This document shows, piece by piece, positions 35,235 through 43,024 of a DNA stretch of 64,000 nucleotides; within the stretch, counting starts at the first letter, position 1, and every line of letters begins with the position of its first letter. The stretch lies in NCBI GenBank assembly GCA_964388665.1, contig CAYMBJ010000008.1, positions 1 through 64,000 on the forward strand, written 5' to 3'. This DNA comes from CALCCV01 sp964388665. Its GTDB lineage: Bacteria; Bdellovibrionota; Bdellovibrionia; Bdellovibrionales; Bdellovibrionaceae. Below the pieces are notes generated by a model. It was not told the origin of the DNA and did no database searches. It saw only the letters and a program-made list of their open reading frames with translations. The translations under genes and the position numbers were made by a program.

Positions 35235-35244
35235 TTGATCGATT
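35213..35244. repeat. Perfect 32-bp palindrome at the end of the vWA gene
   Basis: The two 16-bp halves are exact reverse complements (AATCGATCAATTAATT and its mirror). It covers the last six codons, the TAA stop and ten bases beyond. It runs straight into the GATT repeat. Confidence 0.85.
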
Positions 35245-35268
35245 GATTGATTGATTGATTGATTGATT
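35241..35268. repeat. GATT tetranucleotide repeat, seven units
   Basis: Seven uninterrupted GATT units directly after the vWA gene stop. Such tracts change length by slippage. Here the tract lies after the stop codon, so length change would affect the 3' region rather than the protein. Confidence 0.9.
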
Positions 35269-35273
35269 AAATC

Positions 35274-35312
35274 AATTGTGAGTAGCTACTTTATTTGTTG
35301 CTACTCACAATT
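35274..35312 (+). terminator. 13-bp perfect stem after the vWA gene
   Basis: Arms AATTGTGAGTAGC and GCTACTCACAATT pair perfectly around a 13-nt T-rich loop. No clear T run follows, but its place 40 bp after the stop suggests a 3'-end structure. Confidence 0.55.
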
Positions 35313-35565
35313 CATGAATCTCTCATTCTTGCGTCACGAGAGAAATTCATTTGACTGCATTTTTCGTTAGAAAGTCGGATTCAATCCGCACCTGCCACAC
35401 TCGATGAGATCGCCACAGTTTGGCGCTTAGAGCCGCTAGGTTGCGATTCTAAGTGGGTCTTTGAGTCCGGGGTGCTGATACAAATTTTCACCAAATACCG
35501 CGGCTGTGTGTTTGAAAAAATTCACTCTGAAAACCATGATAAGAATGGCAGCGGAGGAATTGAAA

Positions 35566-36384
35566 ATGAATTTGAAACACCTAACAGATGACGTCCTACT
35601 GGCGGAAACCGAAAAGGCAGTGAAAATCGAAAAACAAGCGACTCTTGCAGTTTTGTACCATCTTCGAGAGATTGAGCGCAGAAGACTGTTTGCTGAGCTA
35701 AAATTCGCATCGCTCTTTGAGTATGTAAAAGAAAGGCTCGGCTATGATGGCAACGACGCCTACCGCAGAATCTCCGCAATGAGATTGCTTGCCGAGCTTC
35801 CCGAAATTGCTCCGGCAGTGGAATCTGGAAAACTGAGCCTAACGCATCTGAATCTGGCACAGACACATTTTAACAAAGAGGAAAAGGCTCGTGGTGAAAT
35901 TTTGACCAGCGAGCAGAAAAAAGAAGTGCTGCGAAAGGTGATCGGAGTGTCCACCCGCACGGCTGAAAAGGTGATGGCGGAAAATGCAAGTTACACTGAA
36001 GCCAAAATGGTTACGATACAGGTGGATAAAGAGTTGATAAATAAGCTTCAATTGTTAAAAGGATTTCTGGCGCATTCGGAGCCAAATATCTCGGATGCTG
36101 AGCTTCTGCATAAAGTTGCAGACATGGCGATAGAAAAATTGTCGGCGCCGAGAAAATCTTCAATTCCAGCAAGTGTGCGGAAAGAGGTTTGGAACAGAGA
36201 TGGCGGAAAATGCACCAATTGCAGCTCGCGACATGCAGTGGAGTATGATCATTTTCCAATGCCAAAATCCATGGGCGGCCTTGATACAGCAGACAACTTG
36301 CGACTGCGGTGTCGCAGCTGCAACCAGCGTGCGGCCATTGAGATTTTCGGCGCCGGGAAAATGGAAACTTTTTTGCGGCATTGA
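35566..36384 (+). CDS. HNH endonuclease (multicopy, DUF222-like architecture)
   Basis: About 272 residues. The N-terminal ~170 residues are helical (VLYHLREIERRRLFAELKFA, then a YGNDAYRRI-like motif), resembling the front part of multicopy HNH proteins of the 13E12 type. The C-terminal HNH domain reads RDGGKCTNCSSRHAVEYDHF, then DNLRLRCRSCNQ; the two CxxC pairs bind zinc and the DH plus Asn form the nuclease site. ATG 35566 is chosen over 35506 because GGAGGAAT precedes it. Such genes are often present in many copies and spread between strains. Confidence 0.85.
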   Translation: MNLKHLTDDVLLAETEKAVKIEKQATLAVLYHLREIERRRLFAELKFASLFEYVKERLGYDGNDAYRRISAMRLLAELPEIAPAVESGKLSLTHLNLAQTHFNKEEKARGEILTSEQKKEVLRKVIGVSTRTAEKVMAENASYTEAKMVTIQVDKELINKLQLLKGFLAHSEPNISDAELLHKVADMAIEKLSAPRKSSIPASVRKEVWNRDGGKCTNCSSRHAVEYDHFPMPKSMGGLDTADNLRLRCRSCNQRAAIEIFGAGKMETFLRH

Positions 36385-36592
36385 ACCCAAAAGCATTGGG
36401 AGGTGCCAAATTATGGCACTCATGTCTTCTAAGTGCATTCAACCTAACAAGGACTATACATAAGTTCGCCAATGCCCTGTCAGAATCTTTGCATTGGAAC
36501 TCAATCCGGGATTCAGGTATTATGCAATGGTCTTGATTAACATTTTTAGGTCTATTCAGATCAATAGGCATCTTTTGAAATTGGAGAAACAC

Positions 36593-37083
36593 ATGAAAAA
36601 ATCGGTCTAAAATCACTCGTTGGCATATTTGCACTCAGCACTCTTATCACATCAAGCGCCCATGCAACTCTTGCTCTTAGCATCCAAATGATGTCCGCAG
36701 CCGTCACAGCCGTTTCAGATAGTATGGAAACGCGCTTTGCTCTCATGAGTGTTTCAAGGACGAGCAAACAGAGTGTGGAGAATTATGATAAGTCTGAACG
36801 TCAACTTGAGTATGCTGTGACCTTTTCTCCAAAATGTACGGTTCTAGTTAAAGTTTCCGTACTTGATGCTTCAGTTGGCGGTTCAGTTAAAGATGCCACT
36901 ATACAGGATTACTCAGGAGACTGTGGCGACGGCAGTCAAGATGTTCATGCAAGTGGAGACTTTGGCTTGTTAGACCAATTAAACAAAATTGCAAGCATAG
37001 AAAAATTGAGTGGCGGTAAGGAGGTTACTTCCGCCTCTTATAATATAGGCTCAACGAAATGGGCTATACTCAAACTCAAATAA
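36593..37083 (+). pseudogene. Small secreted protein gene with frameshift in an A run
   Basis: ATG 36593 has GGAGA upstream, but its frame stops after five codons. One base change in the run of six A at 36596-36601 would join it to the long frame, giving MKKIGLKSLVGIFALSTLIT and SSAHA, a textbook signal peptide, followed in frame by the protein now open from ATG 36688 to 37083 (163 codons in all). That downstream ATG has no export signal. The mature protein has two cysteines and no family I recognise. It is a disrupted gene, a slippage-controlled gene or a one-base sequencing error. Confidence 0.75.
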
Positions 37084-37196
37084 TAACGCGCAGTTAGTTT
37101 GCAGCTTTTTGTTTGCAGATCGCTGTTTGTAGTTTGAATTCTGCAGTGTTGTGGGAATGGTGTAGCGGCAGTGGGACTGGCAATGAACAAATCATC

Positions 37197-37637
37197 TCAA
37201 ATCTTTGAGAGCCATTTTGAATTGAGCCCGAGGAGCAAGATCATTCCCACCACGCCGAAGCCAATGAGCATCCGCTTGTCTTCTTGATTGGCAGCGGTAA
37301 CGAAAATCACCAACACCAGAACTGAGCCCACAAGATTCCATTTGTGTTTGCTCACCCAGGATTCGGCAGGCTCTTCGTCTGCCTTCCAGTATATCTGCAT
37401 GGCAGCATAGAGACGACGAATCATTTTTTCAGCAGTTGGATCCATGCCCTGCGCGGCTATCATTTGACGATAACAGTGAATACCAAAAGAGAAATTGCGA
37501 CTCTGACAGATGTAGTGAAAGAACTCCTCATGGGCCTGATCTCGATCATAATTGGTGAGCAAACGCTTCCAATTCTGCTCAGAAACGGAGGGGGCTTCGG
37601 CCTTGTGGCTTTTTTTGTCTCTCAAAAAATCCTGCAT
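37197..37637 (-). CDS. Membrane protein of unknown function
   Basis: 146 residues. The N-terminal ~95 residues are soluble and helical (LLTNYDRDQAHEEFFHYICQ, YRQMIAAQGMDPTAEKMIRR), followed by two hydrophobic helices at the C-terminus (WNLVGSVLVLVIFVTA and MLIGFGVVGMILLLGL). No family is recognised. It is divergent from lnt, sharing a gap of about 70 bp. Confidence 0.6.
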   Translation of the reverse strand: MQDFLRDKKSHKAEAPSVSEQNWKRLLTNYDRDQAHEEFFHYICQSRNFSFGIHCYRQMIAAQGMDPTAEKMIRRLYAAMQIYWKADEEPAESWVSKHKWNLVGSVLVLVIFVTAANQEDKRMLIGFGVVGMILLLGLNSKWLSKI

Positions 37638-37706
37638 ATTTATTTATTCTCTTCGTCGTGAATCGGAGGTAACTTATTCATGATACCCTTAAATTGAAGA
37701 GCGTCT

Positions 37707-39380
37707 ATGAAAAATTTGAGAAATTTGTTAATTCGTCTACAGCATTATTATTTGCCGATTGTCTCAGGCTTGTTGATTGGATTTTCTTACATTCCGCTGC
37801 CAGGCGTATTTGTGCTGATCTGCTACGCTCCTCTGTGGTACTGGTGCTTGCGGGAATCCAATACGCGACGCCTTTTTGCGGGTGGCTGGATCAGCCAGTT
37901 TATTTTGTCTCTGATTGGTTTTCACTGGATCGCCTACACTGCCTATGAGTTTGGCCAATTTCCCATTTGGTTTTCTCTCATTGTGCTCTTGGCCTTTGCC
38001 GCCTTTATTCACCTCTACATTCCCCTGACACTTGTGGTGTTCAATTGGCTGCGCCGCCGCTGGCAGTTTTCACCCCATCAGCAACTGTTGCTGCTGCCGC
38101 TGCTTTTTTCTGTTTCGGAACGCTTTTGGCCAAGTCTGTTTCAATGGCACCTCGGCTATACGCTGTTTTGGAACGAGTGGCCCGTCTACCAATTGGCAGA
38201 TCTTGTAGGATTCGAAGGGCTCTCCACTTGGATTTTCTTCGCCAATGCCTTTGTTGTCTATTTGGCGGGACTTCCCAACTGGAAGCTGCGCACGAGCAGA
38301 GCCATGGCGGGCCTGTTTGTTTTTGGTCTGCTCAATTTGGCGGGTTATCTGTACCGACCTAAAAATGTGGAATCCACTTTTCTCAAAGCACTGGTGGTTC
38401 AGGCCAACATTGGCAATGCTGACAAGATCATGGCTGAGCGCGGAAAGGGCGGCTATCAGGCGGCCATAGTGGATCAGTTTCTTGAACTCACGCGCCAAGG
38501 ATTGCAACAGTATCCCGACACCGAAATGGTTTTTTGGCCGGAGACAGCCTATCCCGATCTTCTGGACGGCTATCGTCTCCAGTACCCGCAGCAGCAAAGA
38601 TTGCTTAACTTTTTGGAGCGCTACCAAGTGACTCTGTTCACTGGCGCCTATTCCGCAGATCCACCGGGACAGCCGGAGCGAAAGTCATACAATTCGGTTT
38701 TTATTGTGCCAGCCGCCCCCGGTCAGAAGAACTCCTACAACAAGACTCATTTGCTGATGTTTGGCGAATTCATTCCCCTTTCTGAGACCTTTCCCATCAT
38801 CGAAAAGTGGTTGCCATACTTGGCCAATTTTGGCCGCGGCGATGGCCCCACGACTCTGCCCTATTTTGGGCGCGATGTTGATGATATCACCAAGTTCTCA
38901 TTGGATCCGTCTTTGCATAATCAAGAGGTGACAGTGCCCATTCAGATCGGCCCACAGATCTGTTACGAAGGGCTTTATCCCCACTTTACTCGCAAGCTCG
39001 CCGCCCAAGGTGCAAACGTCTTGGTCAATGTTACCAACGACTCATGGTTCAGTTTTTATCCCTGGCTGTGGCCCGCATTTGAACCCGAACAGCACCTCTA
39101 CATGACCATGGCTCGCGCTATTGAAACAAGACTGCCACTAATTAGAACTACAAATACGGGAGTCTCTAGTGTAGTCTTGCCAGACGGAAGTCTCATGCAA
39201 AGATCACCACTACGCGAACCCTGGTTTGGCTTTTACAATGTCCCTGTCAACCTTCAGCCGACACCAACTCTGTACACGCGATGGGGGGGTTGGGATTTGC
39301 TGGTTTGGTTTTTGTTGGTTTTGTTTTTTTGTAGAAAGACAACCTTCAGAGGCCAATCCCAAAAGGCTTCGCCTCTATAA
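37707..39380 (+). CDS. lnt: Apolipoprotein N-acyltransferase
   Basis: 557 residues. Lnt adds the third acyl chain to lipoproteins at the inner membrane. Hydrophobic helices fill the first ~215 residues, and a carbon-nitrogen hydrolase domain follows. The catalytic triad can be placed: Glu in VFWPETAYPD, Lys in NKTHLLMFGEFIPL, Cys in PQICYEGLYP; NVTNDSWFS is also conserved. A last helix ends the protein (LLVWFLLVLFFC). The many lipoproteins in this window are its likely substrates. Confidence 0.94.
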   Translation: MKNLRNLLIRLQHYYLPIVSGLLIGFSYIPLPGVFVLICYAPLWYWCLRESNTRRLFAGGWISQFILSLIGFHWIAYTAYEFGQFPIWFSLIVLLAFAAFIHLYIPLTLVVFNWLRRRWQFSPHQQLLLLPLLFSVSERFWPSLFQWHLGYTLFWNEWPVYQLADLVGFEGLSTWIFFANAFVVYLAGLPNWKLRTSRAMAGLFVFGLLNLAGYLYRPKNVESTFLKALVVQANIGNADKIMAERGKGGYQAAIVDQFLELTRQGLQQYPDTEMVFWPETAYPDLLDGYRLQYPQQQRLLNFLERYQVTLFTGAYSADPPGQPERKSYNSVFIVPAAPGQKNSYNKTHLLMFGEFIPLSETFPIIEKWLPYLANFGRGDGPTTLPYFGRDVDDITKFSLDPSLHNQEVTVPIQIGPQICYEGLYPHFTRKLAAQGANVLVNVTNDSWFSFYPWLWPAFEPEQHLYMTMARAIETRLPLIRTTNTGVSSVVLPDGSLMQRSPLREPWFGFYNVPVNLQPTPTLYTRWGGWDLLVWFLLVLFFCRKTTFRGQSQKASPL

Positions 39381-39422
39381 AAAATGACCCAAAAAATGAT
39401 CCCTAACTGTTGAGGAATTAGG

Positions 39423-41858
39423 ATGGATGCAAAAAGAAACTCTGAACTCAGAAACCTCGATTGGGACCAGGTTCTCAGCAAAATTGAAGGCTTTGCCACC
39501 AGCGCCTTGGCAAAAGAAGCCATCCAACAGATTCTTCCATTAGCAACTGCCGCCGAGGCCACACGAAAATGTCAGGATGTCCTCGACGGTGCGTTGATTT
39601 TGCAAACAGGGCTTCGTCCCTATATGCAGAGCTTGGATCTCTTTTCGACTTGGCACAGTCGCCTTGCCAAGTCTGCAGTTTTAAAGACTCTCGAGCTCAA
39701 AGACATTCGCAGCTTTTGCCTGGAGGTCATTGCACTTAAGGAGCTACTCAAAGAACAGACCACTGAATTGGCAGCAAACATTTCGCAACGCCTGTTTGCC
39801 GCCTCTGAACCACTGAGCGCCATCGAACAGATCATCACCCCCTCTGGCGACATACGCTCTGACGCTTCGGAACGACTCTACTCTCTGCACAACGAAAAGG
39901 AGAAGTTGGCTCGCGACGTGCAAAATCAAATGGAAAAGATTGTCCGCGATCATGATATGGAAAATATATTGCAGGATAAATTTGTCACCACTCGAGAAGG
40001 ACGCTGGGTGATCCCCGTGCGCAGTGGCATGCAGCCATTTTTTCCTGGAGTGATTCACGGCTCTTCGCAGTCCAAGCAAACCGTTTATATGGAGCCCGAA
40101 AAGCTCATTCCCATCAACAATCGCTTGCGCCAAGTGGAGGTCGAGATTGAAGAGGAGATCGAGCGTCTCTTGACTGCGCTGTCCACCTATCTCTTTACCA
40201 AAACGGATTCCTTCGCCATGGCAAAGGCCGCGCTACTGGAAGTGGATATTTGTCTAGCCAAAGCCCAGTTGGCCACGCTCGTGAATGCCCAGCCGGTGCG
40301 TTTTTCAAGCCTTGAACCACTGACAGCCAAGTCATCAGAAACGGCGGCGTCAACATCTCCAGAGGCGGAGTCGACGGCACCTCTTCTCAATTTGAACGAT
40401 CTCTTTCACCCCCTTTTGTTCCTTTCCAGTCAGAGTTCTCGAAAAACAATTGTGCCCAACTCCGTTAGTTTGGCTGAAAACAAGTCGATCTTGCTTTTGA
40501 CAGGACCCAACGCCGGCGGCAAAACCGTGCTTCTTAAATCCATTGGTTTGGCAGCGCAGATGGCTCGATGTGGTTTACCCATCTGCGCATCTGGCGAATC
40601 CTCGATGCCGTTTTTTAAAAATATTTTGGTGAGCATTGGCGACGCTCAAAGCGTCGGCGAAGATCTTTCGACCTTTGCTGCACATTTGAAAATGCTTTCG
40701 GAAGCCGCTGCACTCTCTGGACCTGATAGCCTCGTGCTGATCGATGAAATTTGTGGCTCCACAGATGCCGAAGAGGGTTCGGCCTTGGCACGCGCCTTTA
40801 TCGAAGAGTTCAGCGAAAAGCATCTGGTTGCCGTCATCACCTCTCATCTCAGTCCTCTCAAATCGGGCTGGCCAAAAGATTCTGGTGTCATCAACGGAAG
40901 CCTTGAGTACGAAGCCGCTTCGGGCCGACCCCTCTACCGCTTTGTCGCTGGTGTCCCCGGCGACAGTCTTGCCATACTGACAGCCAAACGCGCAGGGGTC
41001 CCCGAGCGCATCATCACTCGCTCAATGGAGCACCTTTCACCTCAAGCCAAATCTCGCATCAATGCTCTGGCCGAAGTGGAAACCATGAAGCACGAAATTT
41101 TGACTCTGCAAGAAAAACTTCGTAGCGAAGTCACCACGGCCAATCACCTGAAAATGCAGCTACAAAAAAAGCTCGATGCCTTCGAGATCGAAAAGCAAAA
41201 GTGGCTGGATAAAACATTAAAAAAGGCCGAAAAGCAGGTCCAAGAGGCCATTCAACACACCAAAGCAGAAGATGTGCTGACTCGTCACCGCACTCTCCAA
41301 GACATCAAGTATCAGCTTCCAGAGATAGTAAAAGCAAAATCAGACTCAGGGGATGGGACCAAAGCTCCGCCCACAGTGGAGGACTTTAAAAAGCGCTATC
41401 CGCCAGGATCAAAGATTCACATTCCGAGCTTAGGGCAAGATGGCATCATCGAATCCGCACCAAATGCAAAGGGCGAGGTGCTCTTGATGTCCAATTCACT
41501 GCGCGTGTCACTTCCTTGGCAGGAACTGCGCCCCGCAAGTGCACCGCGAAATCCCACCTCACAAATTATTAGAAACAGTCCGGCAAGCTTTTCTGTAAGT
41601 ATGGTTGAGAGCGATCGCAGTCTTGATCTGCGCGGACAAATGGTGGAAGAGGCTCTTGAGCACCTTGAAATCGCTCTCGACAAGGCCCAAGAGATGCAAG
41701 ATGAACGCATCAAAATCATCCACGGTCACGGAACGGAAACACTCAAGCGCGCCGTGCGCACCTATCTTTCGCGATCGCTGTATGTCAAAAAATGGAAGGC
41801 CGGCACGCCCGAGTCCGGTGGGGATGGGGTCACTTGGGTTGAGTTATTGCGCGATTGA
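39423..41858 (+). CDS. mutS2: MutS2 family ATPase/endonuclease
   Basis: 811 residues with the MutS2 order: an N-terminal core and clamp region, an ATPase with Walker A GPNAGGKT and Walker B VLIDEICGSTDAEEG, a long coiled coil (~residues 545-640) and a C-terminal Smr nuclease domain (SLDLRGQMVEEALEHL, KIIHGHGTE). MutS2 proteins act on branched DNA or on collided ribosomes. Residues 295-325 form an Ala/Ser/Glu-rich insert not conserved in the family. GAGGAAT precedes the start. Confidence 0.93.
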   Translation: MDAKRNSELRNLDWDQVLSKIEGFATSALAKEAIQQILPLATAAEATRKCQDVLDGALILQTGLRPYMQSLDLFSTWHSRLAKSAVLKTLELKDIRSFCLEVIALKELLKEQTTELAANISQRLFAASEPLSAIEQIITPSGDIRSDASERLYSLHNEKEKLARDVQNQMEKIVRDHDMENILQDKFVTTREGRWVIPVRSGMQPFFPGVIHGSSQSKQTVYMEPEKLIPINNRLRQVEVEIEEEIERLLTALSTYLFTKTDSFAMAKAALLEVDICLAKAQLATLVNAQPVRFSSLEPLTAKSSETAASTSPEAESTAPLLNLNDLFHPLLFLSSQSSRKTIVPNSVSLAENKSILLLTGPNAGGKTVLLKSIGLAAQMARCGLPICASGESSMPFFKNILVSIGDAQSVGEDLSTFAAHLKMLSEAAALSGPDSLVLIDEICGSTDAEEGSALARAFIEEFSEKHLVAVITSHLSPLKSGWPKDSGVINGSLEYEAASGRPLYRFVAGVPGDSLAILTAKRAGVPERIITRSMEHLSPQAKSRINALAEVETMKHEILTLQEKLRSEVTTANHLKMQLQKKLDAFEIEKQKWLDKTLKKAEKQVQEAIQHTKAEDVLTRHRTLQDIKYQLPEIVKAKSDSGDGTKAPPTVEDFKKRYPPGSKIHIPSLGQDGIIESAPNAKGEVLLMSNSLRVSLPWQELRPASAPRNPTSQIIRNSPASFSVSMVESDRSLDLRGQMVEEALEHLEIALDKAQEMQDERIKIIHGHGTETLKRAVRTYLSRSLYVKKWKAGTPESGGDGVTWVELLRD

Positions 41859-41869
41859 TCGAGCGAGCG

Positions 41870-41890
41870 AACGCAGCAAAGCGTTTTTTT
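41870..41890 (+). terminator. Intrinsic terminator after mutS2
   Basis: A short stem AACGC / GCGTT with a 6-nt loop runs into a T run, 12 bases after the mutS2 stop. Confidence 0.65.
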
Positions 41891-41991
41891 GTTAAGGAAT
41901 TAGCGATTGCGGATCAAAATTCATAAAGGCAGAATGCGATTTACTTTGGATATCTATCAACACATAAACTATAGAAACAATGGAGGGCAAA

Positions 41992-42351
41992 ATGGCACAA
42001 TATATAGATGGATTTGTAATTCCGATTCAACGTAAAAATATTAAATCTTATAAGAAAATGGCAACTTGGGGCTGCAAAATGTGGATGAAGCATGGTGCCC
42101 TCAGTTACTACGAGTGCATTGTAGATGATTTCAGTAAACATGGAATGGGCTTTAAAAAAATGTGTAAACTAAAATCTAATGAGACGGCAATTTTTGCTTT
42201 CATTATCTATAGGTCAAAGAGGCATCGCGACAGCGTCAACAAAAAAGTTATCCGTGAGATGGAAAAGTCAAAAATGCCAACCAAAATGTCCTTTGAAATG
42301 AAACGCTTTGCAATGGCTGGCTGTAAGGTTATGGTATGGCAAAGTATCTGA
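41992..42351 (+). CDS. DUF1428 family protein (YbaA-like)
   Basis: About 119 residues. The start QYIDGFVIPIQRKNIKSYKK and the later HGALSYYECIVDD, IIYRSKRHRDSVN and MPFEM-like MSFEMKRFAMAGCK match DUF1428 proteins, small ferredoxin-fold proteins of unknown role. ATG 41992 has GGAGGG upstream and matches the family N-terminus; the earlier ATG at 41980 overlaps that site. Its end overlaps the YCII gene by 16 bp, so the two are cotranscribed. Confidence 0.88.
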   Translation: MAQYIDGFVIPIQRKNIKSYKKMATWGCKMWMKHGALSYYECIVDDFSKHGMGFKKMCKLKSNETAIFAFIIYRSKRHRDSVNKKVIREMEKSKMPTKMSFEMKRFAMAGCKVMVWQSI

Positions 42352-42677
42352 TTTCATTTCCCAGTGCTGCAATGAAAGTTCCCGAAAGTGAGCTAAAGAC
42401 TGTCGGTGAAGATGCTGGCGCCGTGATACGCGAAGCAAAGAAAGCAGGCGTCTATGTTTTTGCCGGGGGTATTGATGACACAATACCGACCCTACTTGTT
42501 TCGGCCAACGGCTCAATCATTCAAGGAGGCTACCATTGGGCTCCTCCGCTAAATGGTGGATTTGCGATTCTTGAGCTGCCTTCGAATAAGGAGGCCATCG
42601 CTTGGGCCGCACGTCTCGCTAATGCGTGTCGCTGCGATCAGGAGCTTCGGGTCTTCGGATTTGATTCGGAGTCGTGA
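42336..42677 (+). CDS. YCII-related (DGPF) domain protein
   Basis: 113 residues resembling the YCII/DGPF family, dimeric ferredoxin-fold proteins often found beside sigma factors or DUF1428 genes. MAKYLISF at the front, ELKTVGEDAGAVIREAKKAG, GGIDDT and GGFAILELPSNKEAIAWAAR fit. Its function is unknown; some members bind small metabolites. It follows DUF1428 with a 16-bp overlap. Confidence 0.8.
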   Translation: MAKYLISFPSAAMKVPESELKTVGEDAGAVIREAKKAGVYVFAGGIDDTIPTLLVSANGSIIQGGYHWAPPLNGGFAILELPSNKEAIAWAARLANACRCDQELRVFGFDSES

Positions 42678-43024
42678 GCCTAATCAACCGGCTCCCATGA
42701 TTCCATTCAGGCCGCGCAACCCAATTCAATCGCAAACCACCAGAATCCAAAGGCGATTTGGGGAAATATCTCACGTTCTGCTAAATTTTTCTCATGAATA
42801 AATTATCGAATTGACCACCTGTTGTTCACTGCACAGGTGTCAGACTCTTGGCATTCCTTGTAACAACTACCTTTCGCTGCGCATTCACCGCAAATCGTTA
42901 AAGAATAAAATTTAATCCTGGCAGCCTTTTGCAAAGAGTGGCATAAGCGAGTCTATTGGTGCCATCAATTTGCAATGCCACGCCAATCACCATCAACTCC
43001 ATCAACCATAGGGAATTGAACAAT
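42678..43024. other. Intergenic region before the M3 peptidase
   Basis: About 350 bp. It contains the cysteine-rich minus-strand micro-ORF at 42803-42934. The remainder shows no gene or clear terminator. Confidence 0.5.
42803..42934 (-). CDS. Possible cysteine-rich micro-protein
   Basis: A 43-codon minus-strand frame from a TTG at 42934. Its second half reads TICGECAAKGSCYKECQESD followed by TC, five cysteines in 18 residues, which is unusual for random DNA. There is no convincing ribosome site and no ATG, so the start, and whether it is a gene at all, are uncertain. It could also be a gene remnant. Confidence 0.25.
   Translation of the reverse strand: MQKAARIKFYSLTICGECAAKGSCYKECQESDTCAVNNRWSIR

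Larger units (their letters stand above)
35235..35565. other. Intergenic region before the HNH gene
   Basis: About 330 bp. It holds the palindrome, GATT tract and hairpin above, then a second inverted repeat at 35314-35350 (ATGAATCTCTC against GAGAGAAATTCAT). From about 35355 to 35591 one plus-strand frame is open without a start codon (EIATVWRLEPLGCDSKWVF and onward) and ends just inside the HNH gene. It may be an old gene fragment or chance. Confidence 0.45.

Noticed and set aside
35355..35591. Start-less open frame before the HNH gene
   Set aside because: There is no start codon and no family resemblance; it is mentioned only as a possible fragment in the intergenic entry.
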